Shown here: piece by piece, positions 37,030-45,010 of the stretch
Layout: the number at the start of each line of letters is the position of its first letter
Position numbering within the stretch: position 1 is the stretch's first letter
NCBI RefSeq assembly: GCF_900099905.1
Contig: NZ_FNEE01000001.1
Span: 49,091-113,090, forward strand
Origin: Mesorhizobium muleiense
Lineage (GTDB): Bacteria > Pseudomonadota > Alphaproteobacteria > Rhizobiales > Rhizobiaceae
Length of the DNA stretch: 64,000 bases
Reading direction: 5' to 3'
The notes under the pieces: generated by a model
What the model was told of the DNA's origin: nothing
Databases searched by the model: none
What the model saw: the letters and a program-made list of their open reading frames with translations, nothing else
Made by a program: the position numbers and the translations under genes

Positions 37030-37283
37030 CAGAACAGGTCCTCGATGTCGGCGGCGCTGCCCTTGGTGCGTGGTCGGATGACGAGTTCCAAGTCGAGCGC
37101 CGAGAGCGCAGCCATCAGCGTCCGCAGCTGGACCGCGGGCTCTCCGGCTTCGAGGCGTGACACTGTCCCCTGGCGCAGGTGAATGCGATCACCCAGTCCG
37201 CCTTGGGTAAGGCCGGCCTGTTTGCGGACGCGGCGTAAAATGGCGCCGAGTTGTTTTTCTGTTCGGGCGATTTGCTCGGTCAT
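37029..37283 (-). CDS. hipB: HipB-like XRE-family antitoxin
   Basis: An 84-residue DNA-binding protein. The helix-turn-helix spans about residues 18-72 (LRRVRKQAGLTQGGLGDRIH, QGTVSRLEAGEPAVQLRTLM) and the C-terminus is a short tail (RTKGSAADIEDLF). A GGAGGT site precedes the ATG. It should neutralise HipA and repress the operon by binding the palindromes directly upstream (37305-37350). It overlaps hipA by one base, in the usual antitoxin-first order. Confidence 0.9.
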   Translation of the reverse strand: MTEQIARTEKQLGAILRRVRKQAGLTQGGLGDRIHLRQGTVSRLEAGEPAVQLRTLMAALSALDLELVIRPRTKGSAADIEDLF

Positions 37284-37304
37284 GGAGCACCTCCAATAAA
37301 CAAT

Positions 37305-37350
37305 ATACGCGAAGACGTATAGATCAGCAATATACGTGATTGCGTATATT
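37305..37350. promoter_or_regulatory. Paired HipB operators (ATACG-N6-CGTAT)
   Basis: Two palindromes share the form ATACG-N6-CGTAT: 37305-37320 (ATACGCGAAGACGTAT) and 37332-37347 (ATACGTGATTGCGTAT). The second extends to perfect 8-base arms, AATATACG and CGTATATT, at 37329-37350. Their centres are 27 bases apart. Single half-sites follow at about 37357-37363 and 37397-37401. They lie 22 bases upstream of the hipB start and are the obvious autoregulatory sites. The rest of the gap to 37530 holds no convincing gene. Confidence 0.8.
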
Positions 37351-37530
37351 TCGATTTTATACGCATCCTCGACTAAAAGAAAAAAAGGCGCGAACGCGTA
37401 TAATGGATCGACTTTGGTGGCGCGTCGGACATCGTCGTCGAGCGCGGCACCGCTCCGTTCGCGGGGAGAGCGACGGCGGCGGTGGCAGTTAAGGTGGCAT
37501 GGAGCGACCGATGCGGCAACGCCGAGTCGT

Positions 37531-38319
37531 TTACTGCGGCTTTGTCGCGCAGATCGCGAAGCGATGTTGAGTAGCGCGTTCGAGCGCCTTGGGCCAACTC
37601 ATGCGTCGAGCCTGGGCGCGATGGATCGCGCCCAGTTTCCAGTCCACGACCGGCTGCTCGAACCCGGCTTCGGCCAGCAAGCGAACTATCTCTTCCGCCC
37701 GTGCGCCGCCTGAGAAATAGACACGGGCAAGAATGTTCTGGTGACGTCTGGCCATGGCGGCGCCGTCATCGTCCGAGACCTGGGACTTGCCGGCCGTGAG
37801 CTTCTCCCAAAGTTCCCGCATACGCGTCGCCCAGTTGCGGCTGACAAAATCGCCGTCGATGACCAGCAGCCTGCCGCCGGGCTTCAGCAGCGAGAACCAT
37901 TCGGCAAAGGCCGCCTTCGGATCCAGCAGCGTCCAGACCAGGTGACGGGTGACGATGACATCGTAGCTCGCCCTGTCCTCGAGCGTCCGTTCTGCATCCC
38001 TCACGATGAAGCGGATATCGGCGCCGCGTTTTTGTGCCTTGGCGCGCGCCTTGGCAAGCATGGCTTCCGACCAGTCGAGGCCTGTCACCACAAAGCCCAG
38101 ATCGTGCATCAGATGCGAAATGACGCCAGTCCCGCAGGCGAGATCCAGAGACGCCCGCCCGGCGCCTGGCCCAAGGTGTGTGGTTAAGAGCGCGTGCCAG
38201 GCGGCACGCTCCTGCTCGGAAAAAATCTCGTGGCCGACCTGCAGGTCGAATGTCTCGGCGCGGTCGGACCAATAGTCCCGAATCTCGTCGCGCAGCGAAT
38301 AGTTTGCGTGAGCCGTCAT
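37531..38319 (-). CDS. Class I SAM-dependent methyltransferase
   Basis: A 262-residue methyltransferase. Motif I is LDLACGTGVISHLMHDLG, followed by motif II acidic strand VVTGLDWSEAML, a post-motif RFIVRDAERT and motif III LLKPGGRLLVIDGDF. No specificity region can be recognised. ATG 38319 (MTAHANYSL) is preferred over an upstream TTG. The gene is divergent from an iron-type ABC importer with a shared gap of 113 bases. This suggests common control and possibly methylation of a metallophore or cofactor, though that is inference. Confidence 0.8.
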   Translation of the reverse strand: MTAHANYSLRDEIRDYWSDRAETFDLQVGHEIFSEQERAAWHALLTTHLGPGAGRASLDLACGTGVISHLMHDLGFVVTGLDWSEAMLAKARAKAQKRGADIRFIVRDAERTLEDRASYDVIVTRHLVWTLLDPKAAFAEWFSLLKPGGRLLVIDGDFVSRNWATRMRELWEKLTAGKSQVSDDDGAAMARRHQNILARVYFSGGARAEEIVRLLAEAGFEQPVVDWKLGAIHRAQARRMSWPKALERATQHRFAICATKPQ

Positions 38320-38432
38320 TGCCCGAAACGCACTCCCCAAAGCGGCTACATTGGAATTGCTCTAAAAGAAAATTCTTGATTATACAATTCATGTTTCATA
38401 AGCGGGGCCGGCAACTGAATTGCGAGAGCCCA
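38320..38432. promoter_or_regulatory. Shared promoter gap, methyltransferase and iron-type importer
   Basis: This 113-base divergent gap includes an AT-rich run (about 38362-38400: TCTAAAAGAAAATTCTTGAT then ATACAATTCATG). The block TCTAAAAGAAAATTCTT is loosely symmetric and could bind an iron regulator such as Irr or RirA, but it does not match a box well enough to name one. Confidence 0.35.
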
Positions 38433-39563
38433 ATGATTTTGAAATCGATATTTGCGGCCGCGGTCGCGCTCGCGGCCTTGATGCCGCTTACCCCAGGCGC
38501 GCGCGCCGAGACCGTCACCGACATTGCCGGCCGCAAGGTCGAGGTGAAGACGCCGGTCGAGAAGGTCATCCTCGGCGAAGGCCGGCAGATCTACCTGATC
38601 GCCGCGCTCGATACCGACAACCCTTTCAAGCGCATCGTTGGCTGGCGCGAGGATTTCTCCCAGGCCGATCCGGACAATTACGCCATTTATCTGGAAAAAT
38701 TCCCGTCGATGGCGGCGATACCGACCTTCGGCGGTTTCAAGGACGGCACCTTCGACATCGAGCAGGCCATCGCACTTGACCCGGACGTGATGATCATGAA
38801 CATCGAGTCCAAGCAGGCAACCGAGGACGCGCAATACATCGAGAAGCTCGCCGCCGTCGGCATTCCGGTGGTCTATGTCGATTTCCGCGAGCAACCCTTC
38901 ACCAACACCGAGCCGAGCATGCGCCTGATCGGCAAGCTGCTTGGCCAAGAACAGCGGGCCGAGGCGTTCATCGCCTACCGCGCGGCCCAGATCGCGCGCG
39001 TCACCGATGTGATCGCAGAGAAGAACCCCAAGCGCCCGACCGTGTTCATCGATCGCGCCGGGGGCTATTCCGATGATTGCTGCATGAGCTTCGGCAACGA
39101 CAATTTTGGCAAGTTCGTCGACATGGCCGGCGGGGCCAATATCGCGGCCGACCTGATCCCGGGCACGTTTGGCGCGCTCAATCCCGAACAGATCATCGCC
39201 AGCGATCCCGACCAGGTGATTGTGACGGGCGGCAATTGGGAGGCCTATGTGCCGGGCGGCAAATGGGTCGGCGTCGGTCCCGGCGCCGACGAAGCGGCGG
39301 CACTGAAGAAACTCAAGGGGCTGACCGAGCGGCCCGCGCTAACCGGCATCAAGGCGGTGGAGAACGGGCAGGTCCACGCGATCTGGCACCAGTTCTACAA
39401 CAGCCCCTATCAGTTCGTCGCCATACAGCAGATGGCCAAATGGCTGCATCCCGACCTGTTCGCCGATCTCGACGCCGAGGCCACCTTCAAGGAGTTGCAC
39501 GAGAAGTTCCTGCCGGTCGGGTACAGGCCTGGCCATTGGGTCTCGCTCTCCGATGAGCAGTGA
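38433..39563 (+). CDS. Iron-type ABC transporter substrate-binding protein
   Basis: About 376 residues with a signal peptide (MILKSIFAAAVALAALMPLT, cleavage near ARA-ETV). The mature N-terminus TVTDIAGRKVEVKTPVEKVI is typical of Fe-siderophore, heme and cobalamin binding proteins (FepB/BtuF fold). QAIALDPDVMIMNIES and NPEQIIASDPDQVIVTGGNW follow. A CC pair (SDDCCMSF) and several His/Tyr residues near the C-terminus could help in metal-complex binding. The frame is open further upstream, but ATG 38433 begins the signal peptide. It overlaps the permease gene by 11 bases. The ligand is unknown. Confidence 0.85.
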   Translation: MILKSIFAAAVALAALMPLTPGARAETVTDIAGRKVEVKTPVEKVILGEGRQIYLIAALDTDNPFKRIVGWREDFSQADPDNYAIYLEKFPSMAAIPTFGGFKDGTFDIEQAIALDPDVMIMNIESKQATEDAQYIEKLAAVGIPVVYVDFREQPFTNTEPSMRLIGKLLGQEQRAEAFIAYRAAQIARVTDVIAEKNPKRPTVFIDRAGGYSDDCCMSFGNDNFGKFVDMAGGANIAADLIPGTFGALNPEQIIASDPDQVIVTGGNWEAYVPGGKWVGVGPGADEAAALKKLKGLTERPALTGIKAVENGQVHAIWHQFYNSPYQFVAIQQMAKWLHPDLFADLDAEATFKELHEKFLPVGYRPGHWVSLSDEQ

Positions 39564-40620
39564 ACCGGCCGCACTGTCAGCCAAACAAGGGCGCGGGCTC
39601 TACCGCGCCCTTGTCCTGCGCAAGCAGCTGATCCTGGCGGGGCTCGCCCTGGCGCTGCTGCTGAGCCTCTGCATCGACCTCGCGCTCGGGCCCGCAAGCT
39701 ATAGCCTCGACCAGGTGGTGCTCGCCCTGGTTTCTCCCGGCAGTGTGCCGCTTCAGGTGCGCGTCGTGTTGTGGGACATCCGGCTTCCCATCGCGCTCAT
39801 GGCAGTAGTCGTCGGCGCAGCACTGTCGGTCGCCGGTGCGCAGATGCAGACCATCCTCAACAATCCGCTCGCCAGCCCGTTCACGCTCGGCATTTCGGCG
39901 GCGGCCAGCTTTGGCGCAGCCCTCGCGCTCGCCTTCGGCGTCGCGCTGATCCCGGCCGCGATCGAATATATCGTGCCGCTGAACGCCTTCGTGGTGGCGA
40001 TGCTGACCGCGCTCGTCATCCACCTTCTGAGCCTCAAGCGCGGCGTGACGGTCGAAACCATCGTGCTTCTCGGCATCGCGCTCGTATTCACCTTCAATGC
40101 GCTGCTGTCGCTCGTCCAGTATCTTTCCTCCGAGCAGGCGCTCGCCGCGGTCGTGTTCTGGACGATGGGAAGCCTCACCAAAGCCACCTGGCCCAAGCTC
40201 ATCATTACCAGCCTCATCCTTCTCGCAACACTTACGATATTCGTGCGCCGCGCCTGGGCGCTGACGGCGCTGCGGCTAGGCGAAGACAAGGCCGCGAGCT
40301 TTGGCGTCAAGGTCGCACGCCTTAGGCTCGAAACCATGATGATGGTGAGCCTCCTTGCTGCCATTCCCGTCGCCTTCGTCGGCACGATCGGCTTCATCGG
40401 GCTTGTCGGTCCGCACATCGCCCGCATGCTGATCGGAGAAGATCAGCGCTTCTTCCTGCCCGCCTCGGCGCTTTCGGGGGCGCTCATCCTTTCGGCGAGT
40501 TCGGTTGCCAGCAAGTCGCTCGTTCCAGGCACGATCTTCCCGATCGGCATCGTCACCTCGCTTATCGGCATTCCCTTCTTCATCTCGCTGATCCTCTCGA
40601 ATGTGAGGCGCTCATGGTAA
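39553..40620 (+). CDS. FecCD-family ABC permease
   Basis: A 355-residue integral membrane protein with about ten helices. Typical FecCD motifs are LWDIRLPIALMAVVVGAALS, GAQMQTILNNPLASPFTLGI (the canonical NPLA.P..LG) and GTIGFIGLVGPHIARMLIGE (the coupling loop). Only one permease gene is present here, unlike the paired permeases of the petrobactin-type importer, so this one should homodimerise. Start and stop overlap both neighbours, showing a compact three-gene operon. Confidence 0.9.
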   Translation: MSSEPAALSAKQGRGLYRALVLRKQLILAGLALALLLSLCIDLALGPASYSLDQVVLALVSPGSVPLQVRVVLWDIRLPIALMAVVVGAALSVAGAQMQTILNNPLASPFTLGISAAASFGAALALAFGVALIPAAIEYIVPLNAFVVAMLTALVIHLLSLKRGVTVETIVLLGIALVFTFNALLSLVQYLSSEQALAAVVFWTMGSLTKATWPKLIITSLILLATLTIFVRRAWALTALRLGEDKAASFGVKVARLRLETMMMVSLLAAIPVAFVGTIGFIGLVGPHIARMLIGEDQRFFLPASALSGALILSASSVASKSLVPGTIFPIGIVTSLIGIPFFISLILSNVRRSW

Positions 40621-41399
40621 CGATCAGGCTCGATGGTCTCGGAGCCTTCCACGGGGCGCGGCTCGTCCTTTCGGATGTTTCAACTCCCATTTTCCGGGGT
40701 GGCGAGGTTGTCGCCGTGATCGGGCCCAACGCAGCGGGGAAGTCGACGCTGTTCAAGCGCATCGCAGGACTTCTGAAGGGCCCGGGACGCGTCTGCCTCG
40801 AGGGAGCGGCGAAGGGACCGGACGGCATCTGCTATATGCCGCAGGATACGGCAGCCGACGCGGTGCTGACCGTCTATGAATCGATCCTGCTCGCCCGCAA
40901 GCAGGGCTCGGCCTGGTCGGTCAGCGACGGCGACCTCGCACTCATAGACGGCATCCTGGCCGCGCTCAGCATCTCGGATCTTGCCTTTCGCAACGTGGGA
41001 GAATTGAGCGGCGGGCAAAGGCAGGTGGTAAGCATTGCCCAGACCCTGGCTCGCGAACCTGAAATCCTGCTGATGGACGAGCCGACGTCCGCGCTTGACC
41101 TGCACCGGCAGGTCGCGGTGCTGACCTTCATGCGCGGGCTTGCGCGCAAGCACGGGATCGCAGTGCTGATCGCAATTCACGACCTCAATCAGGCCCTGCG
41201 CTTCGCCGACAAATGCATCGTCATCGCCGAGGGGCGGATGGTCGCCTGCGGCACGCCGGAAGAGGTTGTCACCCCGGCGCTATTGCGTGATGTGTACCGC
41301 GTCGAGGCGAGGATCGAGCGCTGCTCGCGGAGCATCGGTCATGTCATGGTAGACGGCGTTGCCGCCGAAACGGCAGCGACTGCATCGATAGCAGCTTAG
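40614..41399 (+). CDS. Iron-type ABC transporter ATP-binding protein
   Basis: A 261-residue ATPase. Walker A is GPNAAGKST, with alanine where most have glycine; signature LSGGQRQVVSIAQTL; Walker B ILLMDEPTSALDL; switch His in AIHDLNQAL. The layout is that of FepC/HmuV-type ATPases. The gene overlaps the permease by seven bases and ends the operon. A C-terminal extension of about 40 residues (EARIERCSRSIGHVMVDGV and on) follows the core. Confidence 0.9.
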   Translation: MVTIRLDGLGAFHGARLVLSDVSTPIFRGGEVVAVIGPNAAGKSTLFKRIAGLLKGPGRVCLEGAAKGPDGICYMPQDTAADAVLTVYESILLARKQGSAWSVSDGDLALIDGILAALSISDLAFRNVGELSGGQRQVVSIAQTLAREPEILLMDEPTSALDLHRQVAVLTFMRGLARKHGIAVLIAIHDLNQALRFADKCIVIAEGRMVACGTPEEVVTPALLRDVYRVEARIERCSRSIGHVMVDGVAAETAATASIAA

Positions 41400-41642
41400 A
41401 GCGTCTGTGGTCGAAAGCCAAAAGCCTGGAAAATAGATCAAAATTCTAGGGTAAATAATTGAATTAAAAACATTTTCAGACGCCAAGGCGGTTACTTTGG
41501 CGACGAATGGAAGCGTTCGCTTTCGACCGCTGCACGTCCCTCGACGAGCTGCTGTTCTACGAGACATCTTGGGTAGACAGAGGTCGTGAAAACGCGCGAT
41601 AAGGTTAGCCTGCGCTAGATTCAGAGATGGCCGGGGCACCAG

Positions 41643-42164
41643 ATGATGGCACGCCGAATGTGCAACGCAATGCTTGGCTTCGCGGCGCTTGCCATAACCG
41701 CGTGCCAATCGGCGCCTGAAACGCCGCGACCCACTGTCGAACCTGCGTTAGGACCTGGACCCATTCCTGCCCAAACCGCCTCGGATCCTGCCGCTGTTCC
41801 TTCCGGCTCGGCAATTATTGATCAATCCGTGGCGGTCACTCCCCCTGCCAAGACCGTCCCGACAAAATATGCTGCTTTTTCGGGTCTATGGGCCGGACGA
41901 TTGGAGGGGATGTATGACGCCAAACTTGCTGTTCAGACGATTTCTTCCAATGGCAAGGTGACGGTCACCTATGCGTGGGGAACTCTGGGCGACAATCATC
42001 CGGGAGAGGCCGCCGGCACTGGAAAAATTGTGGGGACTACGTTGAAGCTTGAGCGCCTGCCGAGTGGCGCAGACGTCAGTTTTGTCATGCGGCCCGACAG
42101 AACCCTCGCCGGAACCGTCAGGCTTGCCGGCCAGACCTACACGGGCGCGTTCGTCAAGCAATGA
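41643..42164 (+). CDS. Putative outer-membrane lipoprotein
   Basis: A 173-residue protein. A short signal sequence ends in the lipobox LAITAC, so Cys21 should be lipidated and become the mature N-terminus. A Pro/Ala/Thr-rich linker (about residues 22-75) follows. The C-terminal 95 residues (FSGLWAGRLEGMYDAKLAVQ to TYTGAFVKQ) look like a small beta-sheet domain with repeated strands (KVTVTYAWG, TLKLERLPSG, FVMRPDRTLAG). The fold may be a mini-barrel as in other rhizobial lipoproteins; the function is unknown. It stands alone. The 243-base gap before it is AT-rich and shows no gene. Confidence 0.7.
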   Translation: MMARRMCNAMLGFAALAITACQSAPETPRPTVEPALGPGPIPAQTASDPAAVPSGSAIIDQSVAVTPPAKTVPTKYAAFSGLWAGRLEGMYDAKLAVQTISSNGKVTVTYAWGTLGDNHPGEAAGTGKIVGTTLKLERLPSGADVSFVMRPDRTLAGTVRLAGQTYTGAFVKQ

Positions 42165-42295
42165 TCGAAGACATGCTTGGAAGGCTATGTTGCTGTTGCC
42201 CGATCAGCCCGCGGCGTTCTTCCATGGGCGCCGACTCCTGATCGAGAGATGACCGCGGGCGATTGGGTTTGTTCGACGCGCGCTTGGTCGCCAGT

Positions 42296-43240
42296 CTAGC
42301 CGCTGTTTGCGCTGACCGCGTCACCAAGCACCTTTGTGCGGGGCTGTATGCGCGCGGCGGCAGGCGCGAACACCGAAATTGCCTTCGGGTGGACCTTGAA
42401 ATGCGCCGGGGTCGAGGTGACGATCTCACCGTCAGTGTTCACCGGCATCGGCCTTTTCGTCTCGATGTCGAACTCGACGCATCTGGCTGTGCGAACCTCG
42501 CTCCAGGCGCCGTGCGTGCCAGAGCGGAACGAGCGCAGCAAGAGCGCCATCTTCCAGAGATTCGTCATTTCCAGGCTGTAAAGGTCGAGATGGCCGTCAT
42601 CGATCTCCGCCGTCTCCTCGACGACGTTGCCGCCGCCATAGTGGCGGCCGTTGCCGACCGCTATCTGGTAGGTCTCGACTTCGGTCGTTGCGCCCTTTTC
42701 GGTAATCCTTGCTTCAAAGTGGCGGGCCTTGGTCAACACTTTCATGGCCGCCAAGGCATAGCCAAACCTGCCGAAACGCTTCTTCAGCGCCGGATCCAGC
42801 CCCTGGGCAAGATCGGTGCTGAGGCCGATGCTCGCGACGTTGAAGAAAGCGTGGCCATTGACGGTCCCGATATCGATCAGACGTCGTCCGCCCTCTACTA
42901 TCACGTCGGCCGCCTTCCCAAGATCCAACGGTATTTCGAGGGTGCGCGCCAGATCGTTCGCCGTCCCCATCGGAATGATGCCCATCGGCAGCCCGCTTTC
43001 CATGACCGCGACCGCCGCCGAGGACACCGAGCCATCGCCGCCGCACACGATCACAAGATCGGCCCTATGGCGAAGGCGCACGATGTCGCGTGCTATCTCG
43101 GGCAGTGCCTCAAATGTCTCGACGCTGACGCGGAGCCCTCCGGCTTCCAGCCGCTCGACGACCGGTGCGAGAGATTCCTGCCCGCGTCGTGCCTTTGGAT
43201 TGATGAGTAGAAGCGCGCGTCTGTTCGTGATGTCATTCAT
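42296..43240 (-). CDS. Diacylglycerol/sphingosine-type lipid kinase (YegS/BmrU family)
   Basis: A 314-residue protein. The N-terminal catalytic domain has LLINPKARRG, the glycine-rich VIVCGGDGSVSSAA (the GGDGT-type nucleotide motif with Ser for Thr) and IIPMGTANDLARTL. The C-terminal beta-sandwich has TYQIAVGNGRHYGGGNVV and VNTDGEIVTSTPAHFKVHP. It should phosphorylate diacylglycerol or another lipid using ATP at the cytoplasmic membrane face. It is a single gene with no operon partner; the lipid substrate is not evident. Confidence 0.88.
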   Translation of the reverse strand: MNDITNRRALLLINPKARRGQESLAPVVERLEAGGLRVSVETFEALPEIARDIVRLRHRADLVIVCGGDGSVSSAAVAVMESGLPMGIIPMGTANDLARTLEIPLDLGKAADVIVEGGRRLIDIGTVNGHAFFNVASIGLSTDLAQGLDPALKKRFGRFGYALAAMKVLTKARHFEARITEKGATTEVETYQIAVGNGRHYGGGNVVEETAEIDDGHLDLYSLEMTNLWKMALLLRSFRSGTHGAWSEVRTARCVEFDIETKRPMPVNTDGEIVTSTPAHFKVHPKAISVFAPAAARIQPRTKVLGDAVSANSG

Positions 43241-43393
43241 GCGGCGTAGATAGGGTGCGTGCCTGCGGATTACGACGTCGACAGGCGCGCCTGGGAAAAC
43301 AAGTCACAAAATCATGGCTTTGGCAGCCGTTTGCGGAGGTTGAAATTCGGTCCACATAATAATACCGAAAATGGGTACTACCAAGGTGCGGAC

Positions 43394-43627
43394 ATGACCA
43401 ACACAGTCACAGCCAAAGGACAGGTGACCATCCCGAAGCCGGTCCGGGACCTGCTCGGAATCGTTCCGGGCAGCAAGGTTGATTTCCGCCGCACCGATGA
43501 CGGCAATGTGGTGATTGTGCGTAGTGACAAGAAGCAGCCCGCGAGCCGCTTCGCGAAATTGCGCGGCCATGCCGGCAAGGGCCTCGACACCGACGCGATC
43601 CTGGCACTGACGCGTGGCGACGCGTGA
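43394..43627 (+). CDS. AbrB/VapB-type antitoxin (SpoVT-AbrB domain)
   Basis: A 77-residue protein whose first 45 residues are the swapped-hairpin DNA-binding domain: TVTAKGQVTIPKPVRDLLGI followed by GSKVDFRRTDDGNVVI. The C-terminal part (SRFAKLRGHAGKGLDTDAIL) is the usual toxin-binding tail of VapB antitoxins in rhizobia. ATG 43394 is supported by AAGGTG upstream. The stop overlaps a GTG that would start vapC, but that toxin gene is broken (next entry), leaving this antitoxin without an active partner. Confidence 0.83.
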   Translation: MTNTVTAKGQVTIPKPVRDLLGIVPGSKVDFRRTDDGNVVIVRSDKKQPASRFAKLRGHAGKGLDTDAILALTRGDA

Positions 43628-43808
43628 CGCTGGTCGGCTCGATCCTGTAACGGACGATGCGAACTGGACGGATTGGTCGATCGACCGGCTTGAGGCGGCA
43701 AGCCTCAATGGGCCGTTGCTGATCAACGATGCGGTCTATGCCGAACTTGCCGTCCGCTATGACCGCACGCCTGTTTCTCGTCCGCTGCTTCGCGCGGCGT
43801 ATGCGTAG
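43624..43808 (+). pseudogene. Broken VapC (PIN-domain) toxin gene
   Basis: From the GTG overlapping the antitoxin stop the frame reads VTLVGSIL and then hits TAA. One frame over, sequence typical of VapC continues: TDDANWTDWSIDRLEAASL, GPLLINDAVYAELAVRYDR, then TAG at 43808. Intact relatives run to about 130-140 residues, start (M/V)TLVDSN, and place two further acidic residues after this point. Here an internal deletion of about ten bases shifts the frame near the first active-site Asp, and the C-terminal half of the PIN domain is absent. The toxin is certainly inactive. Confidence 0.8.
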
Positions 43809-43927
43809 GCCCCGCGGCTTGGGTCGACGCCATCATGGCGAAAAGAATCGCAACACCGAGAATAATCCTGGTTCGACCGCGTTCTCCCCCAGGTAACAGC
43901 GCCCCCTTGGTGACCGGAGAGACCACA

Positions 43928-45010
43928 ATGGAAATTCTTGACTGCGAACGCATCGCGAAGGCCAAGCGGGCTTTCACGACCCGCCGAATTCCGACCGAGC
44001 GCATGCGGATGTTGCTTTCGCCTCCTGCCGAACCGAAGGCAGGCGACCTGGTGCTCGCGCGGATCGAGGCGCTCGGTCACCACAAGTCGGTCGAGCTGCC
44101 CTCGGGACGCAAGGCGGCACTTGCCGCGACGGACGAAGTCGTCCTGGCCTATGGCAACCGCTACGCCCCTGATCAGTTCGAGGCGATCGTGCCGGCAGAT
44201 CTCGGACCGTGCCATATGGTGGCGGCAGGCGGAGTGGCTTCGCGGGCGTTGGCATGGCACGACAAGACCATGTCTCCGACTGCGATCGTGCCGCTCGGCC
44301 TCGTCACCAACTCATGCGGCCGCGTTCTGAACGTTGCAGACTTTGCGGTCGCGCCGCAGCCGGCGCGGCTTACCCCGCCGACAATCGTTGTCTTCGGAAC
44401 GTCGATGAATTCGGGCAAGACGACAACAGCTGCAAGCCTCGTGCGTGGTTTGACCAGGGCAGGTTTCGCAGTTGGTGCGGCAAAGGTGACCGGAACCGGA
44501 GCCGGCAATGATCTCTGGTCGATGATGGATGCCGGAGCATGCGCCGCTCTTGATTTTACTGATGCCGGCTTTGCCACGACCTATCTTGCCCCAATCGATG
44601 CCATCGTCGAGGGCGCGCAGAATTTGCTGCATTCTCTTGCCGCCACCGGGGCGGAGATCGCGGTTCTGGAGGTCGCGGATGGGCTATTCCAGTCCGAGAC
44701 GGCCGCGCTGGCAAAGTCCCCGAAATTCCGCGAGCTGACCGGCGGCGTGCTGTTTGCCGCAGGCGATGCGATGGGGGCGGTGGCGGGCTGCGAAAGGCTG
44801 CGCGAGCTTGGATACGACGTGCTCGGGCTCAGCGGGCTCCTGACCTGCTCGCCGCTGGCGCGCCGGGAAGCAGGCGCTGCCAACGTCCCTGTCTATGGCG
44901 TGAAGGAACTCACCGATCCGGCGACCGCGGCAAGCATAGTCTCAGGGATATTGAACCCGCGCCTGATGGTGATCGCTGGAGGTGCACAATGCCTCTACCA
45001 GGAATCCTGA
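43928..45010 (+). CDS. P-loop NTPase-like protein (DUF1611/MobB-like)
   Basis: A 360-residue protein. The N-terminal third (ILDCERIAKAKRAFTTRRIP, VLARIEALGHHKSVELPSG) is a small beta domain of unknown kind. From about residue 150 a P-loop begins: IVVFGTSMNSGKTTTAASLV, a GxxxxGKT Walker A. A switch-like GAAKVTGTGAGNDL follows, then an acidic strand IAVLEVADGLFQSET. This resembles DUF1611 and MobB-type NTPases by eye. ATG 43928 has GGAGAGACC upstream. It overlaps the next gene by 22 bases; that partner is an ABC-exporter-like protein with a dead ATPase, so this NTPase might supply energy or a regulatory signal. Function unknown. Confidence 0.65.
   Translation: MEILDCERIAKAKRAFTTRRIPTERMRMLLSPPAEPKAGDLVLARIEALGHHKSVELPSGRKAALAATDEVVLAYGNRYAPDQFEAIVPADLGPCHMVAAGGVASRALAWHDKTMSPTAIVPLGLVTNSCGRVLNVADFAVAPQPARLTPPTIVVFGTSMNSGKTTTAASLVRGLTRAGFAVGAAKVTGTGAGNDLWSMMDAGACAALDFTDAGFATTYLAPIDAIVEGAQNLLHSLAATGAEIAVLEVADGLFQSETAALAKSPKFRELTGGVLFAAGDAMGAVAGCERLRELGYDVLGLSGLLTCSPLARREAGAANVPVYGVKELTDPATAASIVSGILNPRLMVIAGGAQCLYQES

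Noticed and set aside
37336..37713. 125-codon plus-strand frame starting inside the hip operator region
   Set aside because: It runs into the end of the methyltransferase on the other strand and has no motif.
43723..44004. Minus-strand frame with a signal-peptide-like stretch (ILGVAILFAMMASTQAAG)
   Set aside because: No start codon or ribosome site close to the hydrophobic stretch, and it overlaps the vapC remnant and the start of the P-loop gene; probably coincidence, though a small secreted protein is not excluded.
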